Shown here piece by piece: positions 24,484 through 31,964 of a stretch of DNA of 33,223 nt; within the stretch, counting starts at the first letter, position 1; every line of letters begins with the position of its first letter. The notes below the pieces were generated by a model. The model did not search any database, had not been told where the DNA came from, and worked only from the letters and a program-made list of their open reading frames with translations. This DNA comes from Caldifarciminota bacterium (GTDB taxonomy: Bacteria > Hydrothermota > Tepidihabitantia > SM23-42). The stretch spans positions 1 to 33,223 of the forward strand of contig JACUUY010000012.1 of the NCBI GenBank assembly GCA_014859085.1, in the 5' to 3' direction. The position numbers and the translations under genes were made by a program.

Positions 24484-25412
24484 ACCTTTTCGTTCATCGA
24501 GTTTGCTGTACTGCGGGTTGAGAATGAATATCGGCCGTATGTGGTCGCCGGCAGAGCCAGCGCCACGCCAGTGCGTGCCGATCCGGTAAGGCTCAATGGG
24601 TTGCGGGTCAGCCGGACCGTTGCGGCGTCGGCGCGGTACTCTTTCTCGCGTGAGATGAACATGTTGAGCAATTGGCTGCTCAGGTCGATGACGAAAAGCA
24701 GGAAAAAGATCGGGATCGACATAATGCCTACGGTCAGCGCGTCCTTGCTCGATTCCTTCTCGAACAGGGGACGGTCACTGGGTTTCCGGACGTTCATTGC
24801 GGTGGTAAGTCTTGCGAGCGCTTCGCTGTACATTCCGAAGAGCGAGCAGGTGATCGTCGTTTCCAGACAGTCGTTCGACGCGATGTGGGCGATTTCATGG
24901 GCGACCACGGCCTGGAGTTCATCGCGGCTGGCACGCGACAAGAGTCCTTCGGTAATGCCGACGACATTTCGTCCCTGGAGGTCGGCAAGGGCAAAGGCGT
25001 TCAAAGAGCCGGTCGGTAATACATACCTCTCAACCGCCGCGCCGCCGCCAGCCGCCGATATCTCATCGACAACATTGTTGAAGATATTGTGGTACCTGTC
25101 GCGCCGGTCAGGCTGCTGGGCGTTCAGAAGCGACAGGACTTTGGACACGACGTTCCGGTTGGAAAAGTACCAGTGGATCATTGCGGCGGCGAGGGCGATG
25201 GCGAACACGTACAGGGTATCCGCACTAAAGGCGTGGAAGCGCATGTGCGGGTCGTACAGGGATTCCCTGAGAAAGACGGTCGCTTTGAACAGCAGCGCAA
25301 TGAGGAATACGGAAACAAAGTAGAGCAGGGTCAGGAAACCGAACAGGACGTATATCCGCCATGTCCGTTGTCGCTCTATATCCCAGAATGTAGCAGCCCT
25401 GCCGGTCATCAT
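24480..25412 (-). CDS. M48-family membrane zinc metallopeptidase, N-terminal part (frameshifted)
   Basis: HtpX/M48-type membrane protease. Hydrophobic helices lie at about 20-45 and 66-83, the zinc site HEIAH (H172, H176) in VVAHEIAHIASND, another hydrophobic pair at about 226-245, and the third ligand E258 in REKEYRAD. After TRNPLSL (about 275) the frame leaves the family and ends within 36 codons. The true continuation is in another frame. The fused protein would be about 555 aa with GYF-like and zinc-ribbon domains at the C-terminus. ATG 25412 is 6 nt after a -10, so the mRNA should be leaderless; ATG 25409 follows directly. The gene is transcribed alone, convergent to the methyltransferase. 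Confidence 0.85.
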   Translation of the reverse strand: MMTGRAATFWDIERQRTWRIYVLFGFLTLLYFVSVFLIALLFKATVFLRESLYDPHMRFHAFSADTLYVFAIALAAAMIHWYFSNRNVVSKVLSLLNAQQPDRRDRYHNIFNNVVDEISAAGGGAAVERYVLPTGSLNAFALADLQGRNVVGITEGLLSRASRDELQAVVAHEIAHIASNDCLETTITCSLFGMYSEALARLTTAMNVRKPSDRPLFEKESSKDALTVGIMSIPIFFLLFVIDLSSQLLNMFISREKEYRADAATVRLTRNPLSLTGSARTGVALALPATTYGRYSFSTRSTANSMNEKV

Positions 25413-25418
25413 GTGCTA

Positions 25419-25446
25419 AGTTTACTACGATTCATGAATTTGTCAA
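25419..25446 (-). promoter_or_regulatory. Promoter of the M48 peptidase gene
   Basis: On the minus strand TTGACA (25446-25441) and TAAACT (25424-25419) are 16 bp apart, and 6 nt (TAGCAC) separate the -10 from ATG 25412. This predicts a leaderless transcript. Confidence 0.65.
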
Positions 25447-25766
25447 GAGGGGCAGACGTGGAGACTCAGAGACACGGAGTACAGGAAATCCTAAATCCCA
25501 AATTCCAAATCCTGAACAAATACAAATTTCCAATACCAAAATTCAAGACAGACCAAAGCAGGGTAAGGTTGTCACCAATAGCCCAATAAATCTCAGCCAA
25601 GCTTCGCTCGCCATGAGCAAGCGGGCAACTGCAGTTCGGGCAGCGTCGAGAACAGTTTGCGCTACATGATCTTACGAACACGATTCACGAGCAACGAATA
25701 CGATTTCGGGTTTGTTCCGTTCCGATTACCTGGAACAATCTGCGAATCGACCGGTTGAGAAGTGGG

Positions 25767-25799
25767 ATTGCTTCGCTTTGCTGCGCAAAGACTCGCAAT
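25767..25799. repeat. Hairpin-forming intergenic repeat
   Basis: An inner stem CTTTGC (25776-25781) / GCAAAG (25785-25790) with a TGC loop sits inside an outer stem ATTGC (25767-25771) / GCAAT (25795-25799). The sequence is of the GATTGCTTCG...CGCAATGAC type seen as dispersed intergenic repeat in diverse bacteria. No T-tract follows, so it is not an obvious terminator. Confidence 0.5.
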
Positions 25800-25819
25800 G
25801 ACGGCACTTCCGTCATCAT

Positions 25820-25847
25820 GTATCTTGGATCGTGTATCATGGATCGG
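25820..25847. repeat. 14-bp tandem repeat, two copies
   Basis: GTATCTTGGATCGT is followed directly by GTATCATGGATCGG, differing at two positions. It lies in the non-coding repeat mosaic. Confidence 0.6.
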
Positions 25848-25936
25848 CATTATGTGTTTCGGATTTCTTATCTGCGGAGAGCTGGTGTTTCTCTCGACAA
25901 GCGTGGTACAATTCGCGGTTGTCCGGTTATGGACGA

Positions 25937-26677
25937 TTACTTTCTCTCCAGGTATGCTCTTGTGAAGACGCGGTCCGGTACTTTGACGTCGAGCTCGACG
26001 TCGCTCAGCGTGAGCTCGGTGTACGTGTCCCGGCGCAATTTATTGACCATCCTTACGGATGTCGGGTACGTGTATCTGCCGATGCGCCTGAATTCCGTGG
26101 TCGCGACTTCTTTCATGAGTTTGCCGGTCTTGGCGTACAACTCGACCTTCACCGCAACGTACATCTCCTTGTCCACCCACATCTTCCTTGAGTGGTAATT
26201 GACCTCCGCAACCTTTGCCGTCAATTCCAGCACATAACATTCCCGGCCATCGAGTGTTTCGGCGTCGAGCAGTTCGATATTGTACAGGTCGACCAGTTCC
26301 TCGTTTTCCGCAATGTCATCATACGAAAAATCACTGCCCATCATGCTCTGACGCAGCATGTGGCCGGCGATCTTGGTCGCCCTTTCGACCGTCGGCAGGT
26401 ACATCCACAATTCGTCCTTGATCTTCAGAAATCTCGTTCCCCTGTCCCGTGCCGGAGCCGTGAATTCCATGTATGCCAGTTCTTTGCCTTCGCTGTAACC
26501 GTTGAACTCTTTTTCGCGTATGGTGCCGCCGATGCTGATGACCATTCTTGCGCTGTACCTCGAAGAAGTGACGACGGTATTGTTGTCCACCTTCGCGATT
26601 ATTTCTTCAGCGGTCTCGGCCGAGAGGCTGCCGAAACCGGCAATTGCCAGGTAGCACATCAGTTTCATTGTCTTCAT
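25937..26677 (-). CDS. LolA-like outer-membrane lipoprotein-sorting protein
   Basis: The 246-aa protein has a signal peptide (MKTMKLMCYLAIAGFGSLSA, cleavage near residue 20) and then the LolA-like fold of PF17131, with TAPARDRGTRFLKIKDELW, MYLPTVERATKIAGHM and RQSMMGSDFSYDDI (about 80-125), a pattern constant in this family. Expected location is the periplasm, carrying lipids or lipoproteins. It overlaps the upstream permease by ATGA and is the last gene of the five-gene set with ABC ATPase, two permeases and an outer-membrane barrel. That context supports substrate delivery between inner and outer membrane. Cargo is unknown. Confidence 0.87.
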   Translation of the reverse strand: MKTMKLMCYLAIAGFGSLSAETAEEIIAKVDNNTVVTSSRYSARMVISIGGTIREKEFNGYSEGKELAYMEFTAPARDRGTRFLKIKDELWMYLPTVERATKIAGHMLRQSMMGSDFSYDDIAENEELVDLYNIELLDAETLDGRECYVLELTAKVAEVNYHSRKMWVDKEMYVAVKVELYAKTGKLMKEVATTEFRRIGRYTYPTSVRMVNKLRRDTYTELTLSDVELDVKVPDRVFTRAYLERK

Positions 26678-27888
26678 ATTGTTTTCAACGCCTTTGCGGG
26701 GTCTATCTTTGTGATCCTGCGTATGGGCAGCAACGCCACGACTATTGTCATGAACAAGCCGAGCAGGAACCCGGTGAGAACAATGAGCGGCGTGGGCGCG
26801 AGGTATATTATCGGTCCGTACGGTATGTCGGCCGATGCCGTTGCGGAAAGCATGCTCATATCTATTCCCTGGTACTTCAGCCAGTAACTGAGGAGGCTGC
26901 CCGAGACCGCCCCCGCGGCACTGCCGACGATCCCGATGATGCCTGCCTCGATGGTGAACAGGCCCACGATCGCCATGTTGCCCATGCCCAGTGCCTTCAT
27001 CATGCCGATCTCCTTCGTTCTCTCGAATACGATCATGAGCATGGTGTTGGCGATCGCCGAGCAGGCAACGAGCAGGATTATGAGATACATGATCCCATAA
27101 ATAGTGTTCGCGACATTCATATACTGGAGCAACATGTTCTGCTGAAAGGGGACCACGGAGTACTCAGGACCCAGCTCGATAGCGCGCGCGATCTCGACCG
27201 CCTGGCCGGGTTCGCTGATAAGGAGCGCCACTTCAGATGCCCGGCCCTCAAGGTCGAGTAATTCCTGGCCGATATCGAGCGGGATATAGAAGATGCTGCG
27301 GTCTATGTCGCCGATGCCGACCGAGAATATTCCATTTACCAGCAGGTTCATGCCGGCCGGTGAATCGTAGGCGGTCCGGGTGATTATGGTCAGCGTATCG
27401 CCGACCGTTATGTTCATTCTTTCGGCCAGGCCTTTGCCGACGATCGCCGCGCGGTCGCCGGACTCGATATAACTGCCCTTGACCAGCCTCTGGTGGAGTC
27501 CTGCAATGTTGCGCTCCGTCTCCGGATCGATAGCATAGCCGATTGCCGGCACACTTAATTCCTCTTCACCCAGAATGACACCGAACTTGATGCGGGCTGA
27601 CGTCAGCTCAATATTGTCTTCGGGCAGCGACGCGTAGAATTCGGGCGTCAGCTCTATCGATTCTGAAAGGGGTAGCATGCGCTCGCGCCGTTCGTATTCA
27701 CTCGTTGTTATCCTGATGTGCCCGGAGATCAGCTTTGTCACGTTTTCGGCCATGTTTGCGAATATGCCTTTGATGTAGCTCTGGGCAAAAATTATCACGG
27801 TGATGGCGAGCGCCACGCTGATGCCCGATATTATGCTGCGCCGCGTGTTGCGGAAGAAATTCCTGTATGCAAGTTTAAATATCTGCAT
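26674..27888 (-). CDS. ABC transporter permease, FtsX/MacB (LolCE) type
   Basis: The 404-aa inner-membrane protein has one N-terminal helix (RRSIISGISVALAITVIIFA), a large periplasmic domain (about 45-270) and three C-terminal helices, with ERTKEIGMMKALGM in the FtsX domain (PF02687). The start is ATG 27888 (MQIFKLAYRNFFRNTRR), which overlaps the previous stop (TGATG); an upstream in-frame ATG at 27945 would overlap the neighbour by 58 nt and adds no family sequence. It probably forms a heterodimer with the permease just upstream, powered by the ATPase at 29111. Confidence 0.9.
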   Translation of the reverse strand: MQIFKLAYRNFFRNTRRSIISGISVALAITVIIFAQSYIKGIFANMAENVTKLISGHIRITTSEYERRERMLPLSESIELTPEFYASLPEDNIELTSARIKFGVILGEEELSVPAIGYAIDPETERNIAGLHQRLVKGSYIESGDRAAIVGKGLAERMNITVGDTLTIITRTAYDSPAGMNLLVNGIFSVGIGDIDRSIFYIPLDIGQELLDLEGRASEVALLISEPGQAVEIARAIELGPEYSVVPFQQNMLLQYMNVANTIYGIMYLIILLVACSAIANTMLMIVFERTKEIGMMKALGMGNMAIVGLFTIEAGIIGIVGSAAGAVSGSLLSYWLKYQGIDMSMLSATASADIPYGPIIYLAPTPLIVLTGFLLGLFMTIVVALLPIRRITKIDPAKALKTI

Positions 27889-29114
27889 CAGACATGCCTC
27901 AATGCGTCGACCGGCTCGAGTTTCGTCGCCTTCCGGACCGGCCACAGCGTGACCGCGACCGAGACAAGGACCCCGAATAGAAATACGTAGAAGACCATCC
28001 GGGGATCGATCTCTCCCTTTATGACCATTCTGATAGGATAACCGATATCCATGTCTTCGAACATGCCGCTCATGTCGAATCCGACATAAACGAGGTACAG
28101 CGATACGAGGATACCGACCGCGCAGCCCAGCAGGCTGCCGAATATGCCGATGATACCACCTTCGTACAGGAACATCTTCATGATCCCGGATTTTCTGAAG
28201 CCCATTGCCTTGAGGGTGCCGATCTCGGGAATACGTTCCATGACCGCCATCAGCATCGTGTTGACAATACCGACCGCGGAAATGATGACGACTACAAGAG
28301 CGATCATGAACTGGGCCGCTCTCTTGAATCCGGAGATCTCAAAGACGCTCGCACTCAATTCCTTCCATGTGTACAATTCATGTTCTTCGCCGATCACGGC
28401 GGATAGTTCCCTTTTCAATGGCGCAAGATCGTTTTCATTCCTGGCCCTTATGCTCAACTCGGTCACTGCGCCTTCCATTGCCAGGAGCTCCTGAGCCTCT
28501 TCGATCGCGATGACTGCGGCATTGCGGTCAAAGAGAGGGTGTCCGGAATTAATGATACCCGCAACCGCCAGGTCCAGTGCATTGTAGGTGCCGTTGCGGT
28601 CCCGGGTGATCATCGTCAAGAAAGAACCGACCTCCAGATCCATGTCACGGGCCAGGCCGGCGCCGATCAGCACATCGCCGTTCTGCTCCAGGTACCTGCC
28701 TTCGACGACCGCTTCCGGGGTGTCGAATACTTTTCTTTCTTCTTCAATATCGATACCCACGCCCAGGACCGGCAGCTCATCGATCCCGTTGGTAATGCTG
28801 GCATGGAACTTGACGCGCGGCGCTACCCCGCTTACGCCCCTGATCTGCTTGATCTCTTCGGTGAGGGATAACGGATCCTCGACGATCGTATCGAGCGGGA
28901 AAAATCCCTCTTCGCGGTAGTATCCCCTGGCAAATACCTCGAGGTGGCTCGTTTCATAGTCGATGATATTTCGCGACGCCATCTTGTCCATGCCGTTCAT
29001 CATCGTGTTCATCATGATCATCGAGGCGAGCCCAACCGAGATCGCCGCCGCGGTGATGATCGTACGCCGGGTATGGCGGAAGACATTGCGCCAGGCAAGA
29101 TTGAGTATCTTCAT
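27888..29114 (-). CDS. ABC transporter permease, FtsX/MacB (LolCE) type
   Basis: The 408-aa permease has the same layout as its neighbour: N-terminal helix in RRTIITAAAISVGLASMIM, a periplasmic MacB_PCD-type domain, and three C-terminal helices with ERIPEIGTLKAMGFRKSGI and a PVRKATKLEPVDALR tail. The two permeases are clearly paralogous, consistent with duplication and a heterodimeric channel. The start overlaps the ATPase stop (ATGA), and the end overlaps the next permease (TGATG). Both couplings argue for equal expression. Confidence 0.9.
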   Translation of the reverse strand: MKILNLAWRNVFRHTRRTIITAAAISVGLASMIMMNTMMNGMDKMASRNIIDYETSHLEVFARGYYREEGFFPLDTIVEDPLSLTEEIKQIRGVSGVAPRVKFHASITNGIDELPVLGVGIDIEEERKVFDTPEAVVEGRYLEQNGDVLIGAGLARDMDLEVGSFLTMITRDRNGTYNALDLAVAGIINSGHPLFDRNAAVIAIEEAQELLAMEGAVTELSIRARNENDLAPLKRELSAVIGEEHELYTWKELSASVFEISGFKRAAQFMIALVVVIISAVGIVNTMLMAVMERIPEIGTLKAMGFRKSGIMKMFLYEGGIIGIFGSLLGCAVGILVSLYLVYVGFDMSGMFEDMDIGYPIRMVIKGEIDPRMVFYVFLFGVLVSVAVTLWPVRKATKLEPVDALRHV

Positions 29115-29800
29115 TTGGATTCGTCCGCAGCGACTTTGCCGTCACGCAGCCGGATGACGCGGCGCGCGAACTCCATTACCAGCTGGTCATGCGTGGAGAA
29201 TATGAAAGTCGCTTTATGCTTGTCGTTGAGCACCTGCATTAATGAAAGTATCTCTCTGGCTGTTGTGGAGTCGAGATTGGCCGTGGGCTCATCGGCCAGC
29301 ACCATGCTCGGCTGCTTGACCAGGGCGCGCGCGATGGCGACCCGCTGCTGTTGCCCGCCGCTCATTTCGTTCGGCCTACGGTTGACGAAATCACCCAATC
29401 CCACTTCGTCCAGGATCGATACGACGCGTTCTCTCCTTCTGCCCGCGTCCTTGTCCAGCAGCAGCAGGGGCAGTTCGACGTTTTCAAAGGCCGTGAGCAC
29501 CGGGATCAGGTTGAAAGTCTGGAATATGAATCCTATTTCGTTCTTGCGCAGGTCGGCTTTTTCCCTTGCATTGAGCGCGCTGATCAGTCTTCCGTTTATG
29601 GCGACATCGCCCTTAGTCGGCGTGTCGAGGCAACCGATGATGTTGAGCAGTGTCGTTTTGCCCGAGCCGGATGGCCCGGCGATCGCCGTGAACTCACCTT
29701 CTGCGATCTTGATATTGATGCCCCGCAGGGCGGGAAAGAGGACTTTTCCGATCCGGTAATCTTTGTGAAGATCCTTGGTTTCGATCAAATTACCCTCCAC
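29111..29800 (-). CDS. ABC transporter ATP-binding protein, LolD/MacB family
   Basis: The product is about 225-229 aa, with Walker A GPSGSGKTTLLN, Q-loop region NEIGFIFQTFNLIPV, signature MSGGQQQRVAIARAL, Walker B SMVLADEPTANLD and the H-loop in FIFSTHDQLV. It powers the two FtsX-type permeases. Start: GTG 29800 lies inside the sequence GTGGAGGG, which itself is a good Shine-Dalgarno; TTG 29788 (LIETKDLHKDY), 4-5 nt after GGAGGG, is the more likely start. Both are given because the sequence alone cannot settle it. A 6-bp inverted repeat (29799-29814) overlaps the site. The barrel gene upstream is 157-168 nt away. Confidence 0.92.
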   Translation of the reverse strand: MEGNLIETKDLHKDYRIGKVLFPALRGINIKIAEGEFTAIAGPSGSGKTTLLNIIGCLDTPTKGDVAINGRLISALNAREKADLRKNEIGFIFQTFNLIPVLTAFENVELPLLLLDKDAGRRRERVVSILDEVGLGDFVNRRPNEMSGGQQQRVAIARALVKQPSMVLADEPTANLDSTTAREILSLMQVLNDKHKATFIFSTHDQLVMEFARRVIRLRDGKVAADESK

Positions 29801-29814
29801 TGTTTGTCAACAGT
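29799..29814. repeat. Short inverted repeat over the ABC ATPase start region
   Basis: ACTGTT (29799-29804) and AACAGT (29809-29814) are perfect complements with a TGTC loop. They lie next to the Shine-Dalgarno of the ATPase gene, so they may affect translation or bind a regulator. It is short and could be chance. Confidence 0.35.
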
Positions 29815-29956
29815 CAGATTCAGACGGATTACAACCGATGCACGCGGATAGGGGAATCTGTTTGCATCCGCTTGCATCTGAATTCGCCTCTGGCGAATGC
29901 CTTTATCCGTTTGAATCTTCTTTCATCCGTATGCATCAAAATTCGCCCATGGCGAA
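29815..29956. repeat. Intergenic repeat region with repeated GCATCCG-type words
   Basis: The gap between the barrel gene and the ABC ATPase gene holds repeated words close to ATCCGTTTGCATC: ATCTGTTTGCATCCGC near 29856, ATCCGTTTGAATC near 29905 and ATCCGTATGCATC near 29926. A related tract, ATCCGTTTGCATCCGCC, is found at about 32930. Two palindromes of the same stem flank the lower half. No promoter was found for the ABC genes on the minus strand. Confidence 0.5.
29882..29898. repeat. Palindrome copy 1 (ATTCGCC / GGCGAAT)
   Basis: ATTCGCC-TCT-GGCGAAT is a perfect 7-bp stem with a 3-nt loop. The same stem with loop CAT occurs 59 bp further on. Confidence 0.6.
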
Positions 29957-29958
29957 TT
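29940..29958 (-). repeat. Palindrome copy 2 at the barrel gene stop, possible weak terminator
   Basis: AATTCGCC (29940-29947) / GGCGAATT (29951-29958) is a perfect 8-bp stem with a 3-nt loop. It overlaps the TAA stop of the barrel gene. On the minus strand it ends in AATTTTG, so it could slow or end transcription after the barrel gene, but the T run is short. Confidence 0.45.
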
Positions 29959-30976
29959 AGAAGTAGACTCGTGCCCATACATACACCGCGCCGCGGTACG
30001 GCATGATATTCCTGAACTCACTTTCCGTCGAACCGAGGGCATAGTTCAATCCCAAAGTGATCTCGGCGTTCTCGAAGATCCCATAGCTCAGTTGAGGAAT
30101 CACGATCGTTCCTCGGTCATTCAGGTTCGTTATCGCACTCAAAGACGGTCTTAAAAACGGATTGTACAGAAGCCCGATGCTGGTATAGAGATAATGCTGG
30201 GCAAGGGTCTGTCTCTCGCCGGAGGCGATCAGCGTGTAATTATAATATGCCGGGTCCGACTCGCCGCTGCCGTCAAAGAAGTACTCGATCATGGTGTAGA
30301 TAGCGAGCGGAAAAGTGTAGTCCAATCCCGCCGACATTCGGCTGTAATCGACCGTGTCGTGCCAGGTATTGGCGATCTCGCCCCAGTAGCCTACCGCCAG
30401 TTCGCCGGTGACCTCTCCACCGACTATTGTCCGGCGCTCTGATGATTGATGCATTACGGTGAATCCGATATCATTGCCCGCGAGATTCGCTCCGGTGCGC
30501 ATGCCGGCAAGGGTTTTTTCTACGTCACCGCGCGGCATGACAACACCCCTGACGCTGGTCAGGTCACCGAGGGAAAGATATCCGAGGAGCGCGTTCGAGC
30601 CTGCCCGCTCGTACCCGGGCTCGAAATAGTTCGTGCGGTTGAAGACATCCAATGGCCTGAATACCCTGCCGACCCCCCAGTAAAGACTCTGCTTGCCCGC
30701 GACGACCCTCGCCTTTTCGTCGCCCAACCACACGGTGAGCCGGGATATCTCGATGTTATCCAGAGCGTAGCCGGGCGAACCCGTGTCATACGGAACGATC
30801 AGGTCGAACGCGATCTGCGCGCCGTATTTGACCATGTCGGTCTTGAATTCCAGCCAGCCGCGGTTGTAACCGAGGAAATCGGTGGAATCACCCCACGTCA
30901 CATAGGGCCGTGTCTCGACGTACCCGCCCATGTCGATCGGCATCGTGATCAGGCATGCAAGCACCACAATGTTCAT
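29957..30976 (-). CDS. Predicted outer-membrane beta-barrel protein
   Basis: A 339-aa protein with a short hydrophobic N-terminus (MNIVVLACLITMPIDMGG, probable signal peptide) followed by alternating amphipathic strands, many aromatic girdle residues and a C-terminal phenylalanine (VYVWARVYF), as expected for a BAM substrate. The segment VAGKQSLYWGVGRVFRPLDVFNR resembles the DUF1302/alginate-export type barrels. It is the first gene of the set with ABC ATPase, two permeases and the LolA-like carrier, so it may be the outer-membrane end of the same route. ATG 30976 lies 6 nt after a strong -10, so translation is probably leaderless; the signal peptide starts right there. Confidence 0.78.
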   Translation of the reverse strand: MNIVVLACLITMPIDMGGYVETRPYVTWGDSTDFLGYNRGWLEFKTDMVKYGAQIAFDLIVPYDTGSPGYALDNIEISRLTVWLGDEKARVVAGKQSLYWGVGRVFRPLDVFNRTNYFEPGYERAGSNALLGYLSLGDLTSVRGVVMPRGDVEKTLAGMRTGANLAGNDIGFTVMHQSSERRTIVGGEVTGELAVGYWGEIANTWHDTVDYSRMSAGLDYTFPLAIYTMIEYFFDGSGESDPAYYNYTLIASGERQTLAQHYLYTSIGLLYNPFLRPSLSAITNLNDRGTIVIPQLSYGIFENAEITLGLNYALGSTESEFRNIMPYRGAVYVWARVYF

Positions 30977-30982
30977 GCTACG

Positions 30983-31010
30983 ATTATATATGCCGGTCCG
31001 GCAAAGTCAA
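30983..31010 (-). promoter_or_regulatory. Promoter of the barrel-ABC-LolA operon
   Basis: On the minus strand TTGACT (31010-31005) and TATAAT (30988-30983) are 16 bp apart. Six nt (CGTAGC) lie between the -10 and ATG 30976. The geometry is the same as at 89-123. Confidence 0.8.
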
Positions 31011-31023
31011 CCGGGGACGGTGC

Positions 31024-31041
31024 TTGACAATTTGACAATTT
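31024..31041. repeat. Short tandem repeat TTGACAAT
   Basis: TTGACAA followed by TTTGACAATTTT gives two overlapping TTGACA words 9 bp apart on the plus strand. No -10 lies at the right distance, so it is listed as a repeat and not as a promoter. Confidence 0.4.
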
Positions 31042-31111
31042 TCGTCCTACTGCGAATGCGTTCGGGCATCGAAGTAGTCGTCGGGTAGCATGATCAGTCC
31101 ATCCGGGAATA

Positions 31112-31963
31112 CTATGACGCCCGATACCGCAGTAGATCGTCATTGAGTGCTTTCAGATTTCTCTTCAGTTGTCGATACACACCTTCAAAAGGAGGCAGGT
31201 CGACAACATGATGATCGAGGCGGTTCTGCCAAAGGGTTTGGTAATTACTTTCTTTGGCATCGAGCATATTGAGGAGCGCGAAATCGGTCAGATGGTGATA
31301 TATGCCTTTCTCGCTTACGCAGCGACCAAGCGTATCGTATTCACAGCATTTATTTGATGTCAAGTACCACAGGTCATGGATATCGCGTGGTTCATTTCTG
31401 CTTCGGTCGAGAACGCTGACGCATTTTTCAACAAATATTTCCTCGAGGGTATAGACTTTGAGCATAACGTCGTCGGGTATGTCCTGATACTCTTCATACT
31501 CGCGCATGAGTAATCTCTCAATCGGTTCGTGTATCATTCTTTCGTTCATGGTGATGTCAATCTTGACCTCACCTTTCGTTGGGTCAGCGCCCAATGGCCC
31601 CGAGAAATTGATGTAGAAAGTCACAGAATTCGCATGCGTCTCCTTGTCTTTTGGTGAGAGGTGAATATTTGAATCATTCGCCACGCTGACATACAGTGAT
31701 TGCAGCATCTCAGATATGGCATCTTCAGTGGTCGTTGTCATGAGCGTGAAATCGAGATCTTCCGAGAACCGGTAATCGCGAAAGTAGAATTTTTTGAGAG
31801 CCGTGCCGCCCTTGAAACATAAGATGTCATATAGCTTCGACTTAGCGATACCAACAAGAAGCCAGGAGATTACGTAATCTTTTTCTATGGATGTCACAGG
31901 TATGGACTTGTTGCCTTTTTTTAGTTTTGATTCTATCCTGAATAGGTTTCGTGCTTCGATCAT
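31112..31963 (-). CDS. abiEii: AbiEii/AbiGii-family nucleotidyltransferase toxin
   Basis: The 283-aa toxin of a type IV toxin-antitoxin pair belongs to the DNA polymerase beta-like nucleotidyltransferase superfamily (PF08843). The active-site pattern is seen in FKGGTALKKFYF and RFSEDLDFT (about 50-73), and the third part in EIFVEKCVSVLDRSRNEPRDIHDLW (about 174-198, in two pieces: EIFVEKCVSVLDR and NEPRDIHDLW). Members modify tRNA or other RNA and slow growth during phage attack. It starts 1 nt after the antitoxin stop. Both genes are clearly more AT-rich than the flanks, a sign of lateral gain. All key residues look intact. Confidence 0.88.
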   Translation of the reverse strand: MIEARNLFRIESKLKKGNKSIPVTSIEKDYVISWLLVGIAKSKLYDILCFKGGTALKKFYFRDYRFSEDLDFTLMTTTTEDAISEMLQSLYVSVANDSNIHLSPKDKETHANSVTFYINFSGPLGADPTKGEVKIDITMNERMIHEPIERLLMREYEEYQDIPDDVMLKVYTLEEIFVEKCVSVLDRSRNEPRDIHDLWYLTSNKCCEYDTLGRCVSEKGIYHHLTDFALLNMLDAKESNYQTLWQNRLDHHVVDLPPFEGVYRQLKRNLKALNDDLLRYRAS

Positions 31964-31964
31964 G

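Larger units (their letters stand above)
25413..25936. repeat. Non-coding mosaic of dispersed intergenic repeats
   Basis: This 524-bp stretch has no convincing gene. It holds, in order: the M48 promoter; an A/T-rich tract built on variants of AAATCCCAAATTCCAAATCC (about 25485-25555); a GC-balanced block with no clear feature; a hairpin block GGATTGCTTCG...CGCAATGACGG (about 25764-25804); and a short tandem repeat (25820-25847). Such tracts look like mobile intergenic (nomadic) repeats known from many bacteria; membership is inferred from appearance only. Short open frames across it read as repeat translations, not proteins. Confidence 0.55.

Noticed and set aside
25466-25681. Short minus-strand open frame in the repeat mosaic (71 codons)
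   Set aside because: Its middle is a translation of the A/T-rich repeat tract (NLYLFRIWNLGFR), typical of a spurious repeat ORF.
26192-26887. Plus-strand open frames opposite the LolA-like gene and permease
   Set aside because: They cross the junction of two real minus-strand genes and show no protein-family features.
31024-31041. Double TTGACA on the plus strand as promoter
   Set aside because: No -10 box at 16-18 bp and no plus-strand gene follows.
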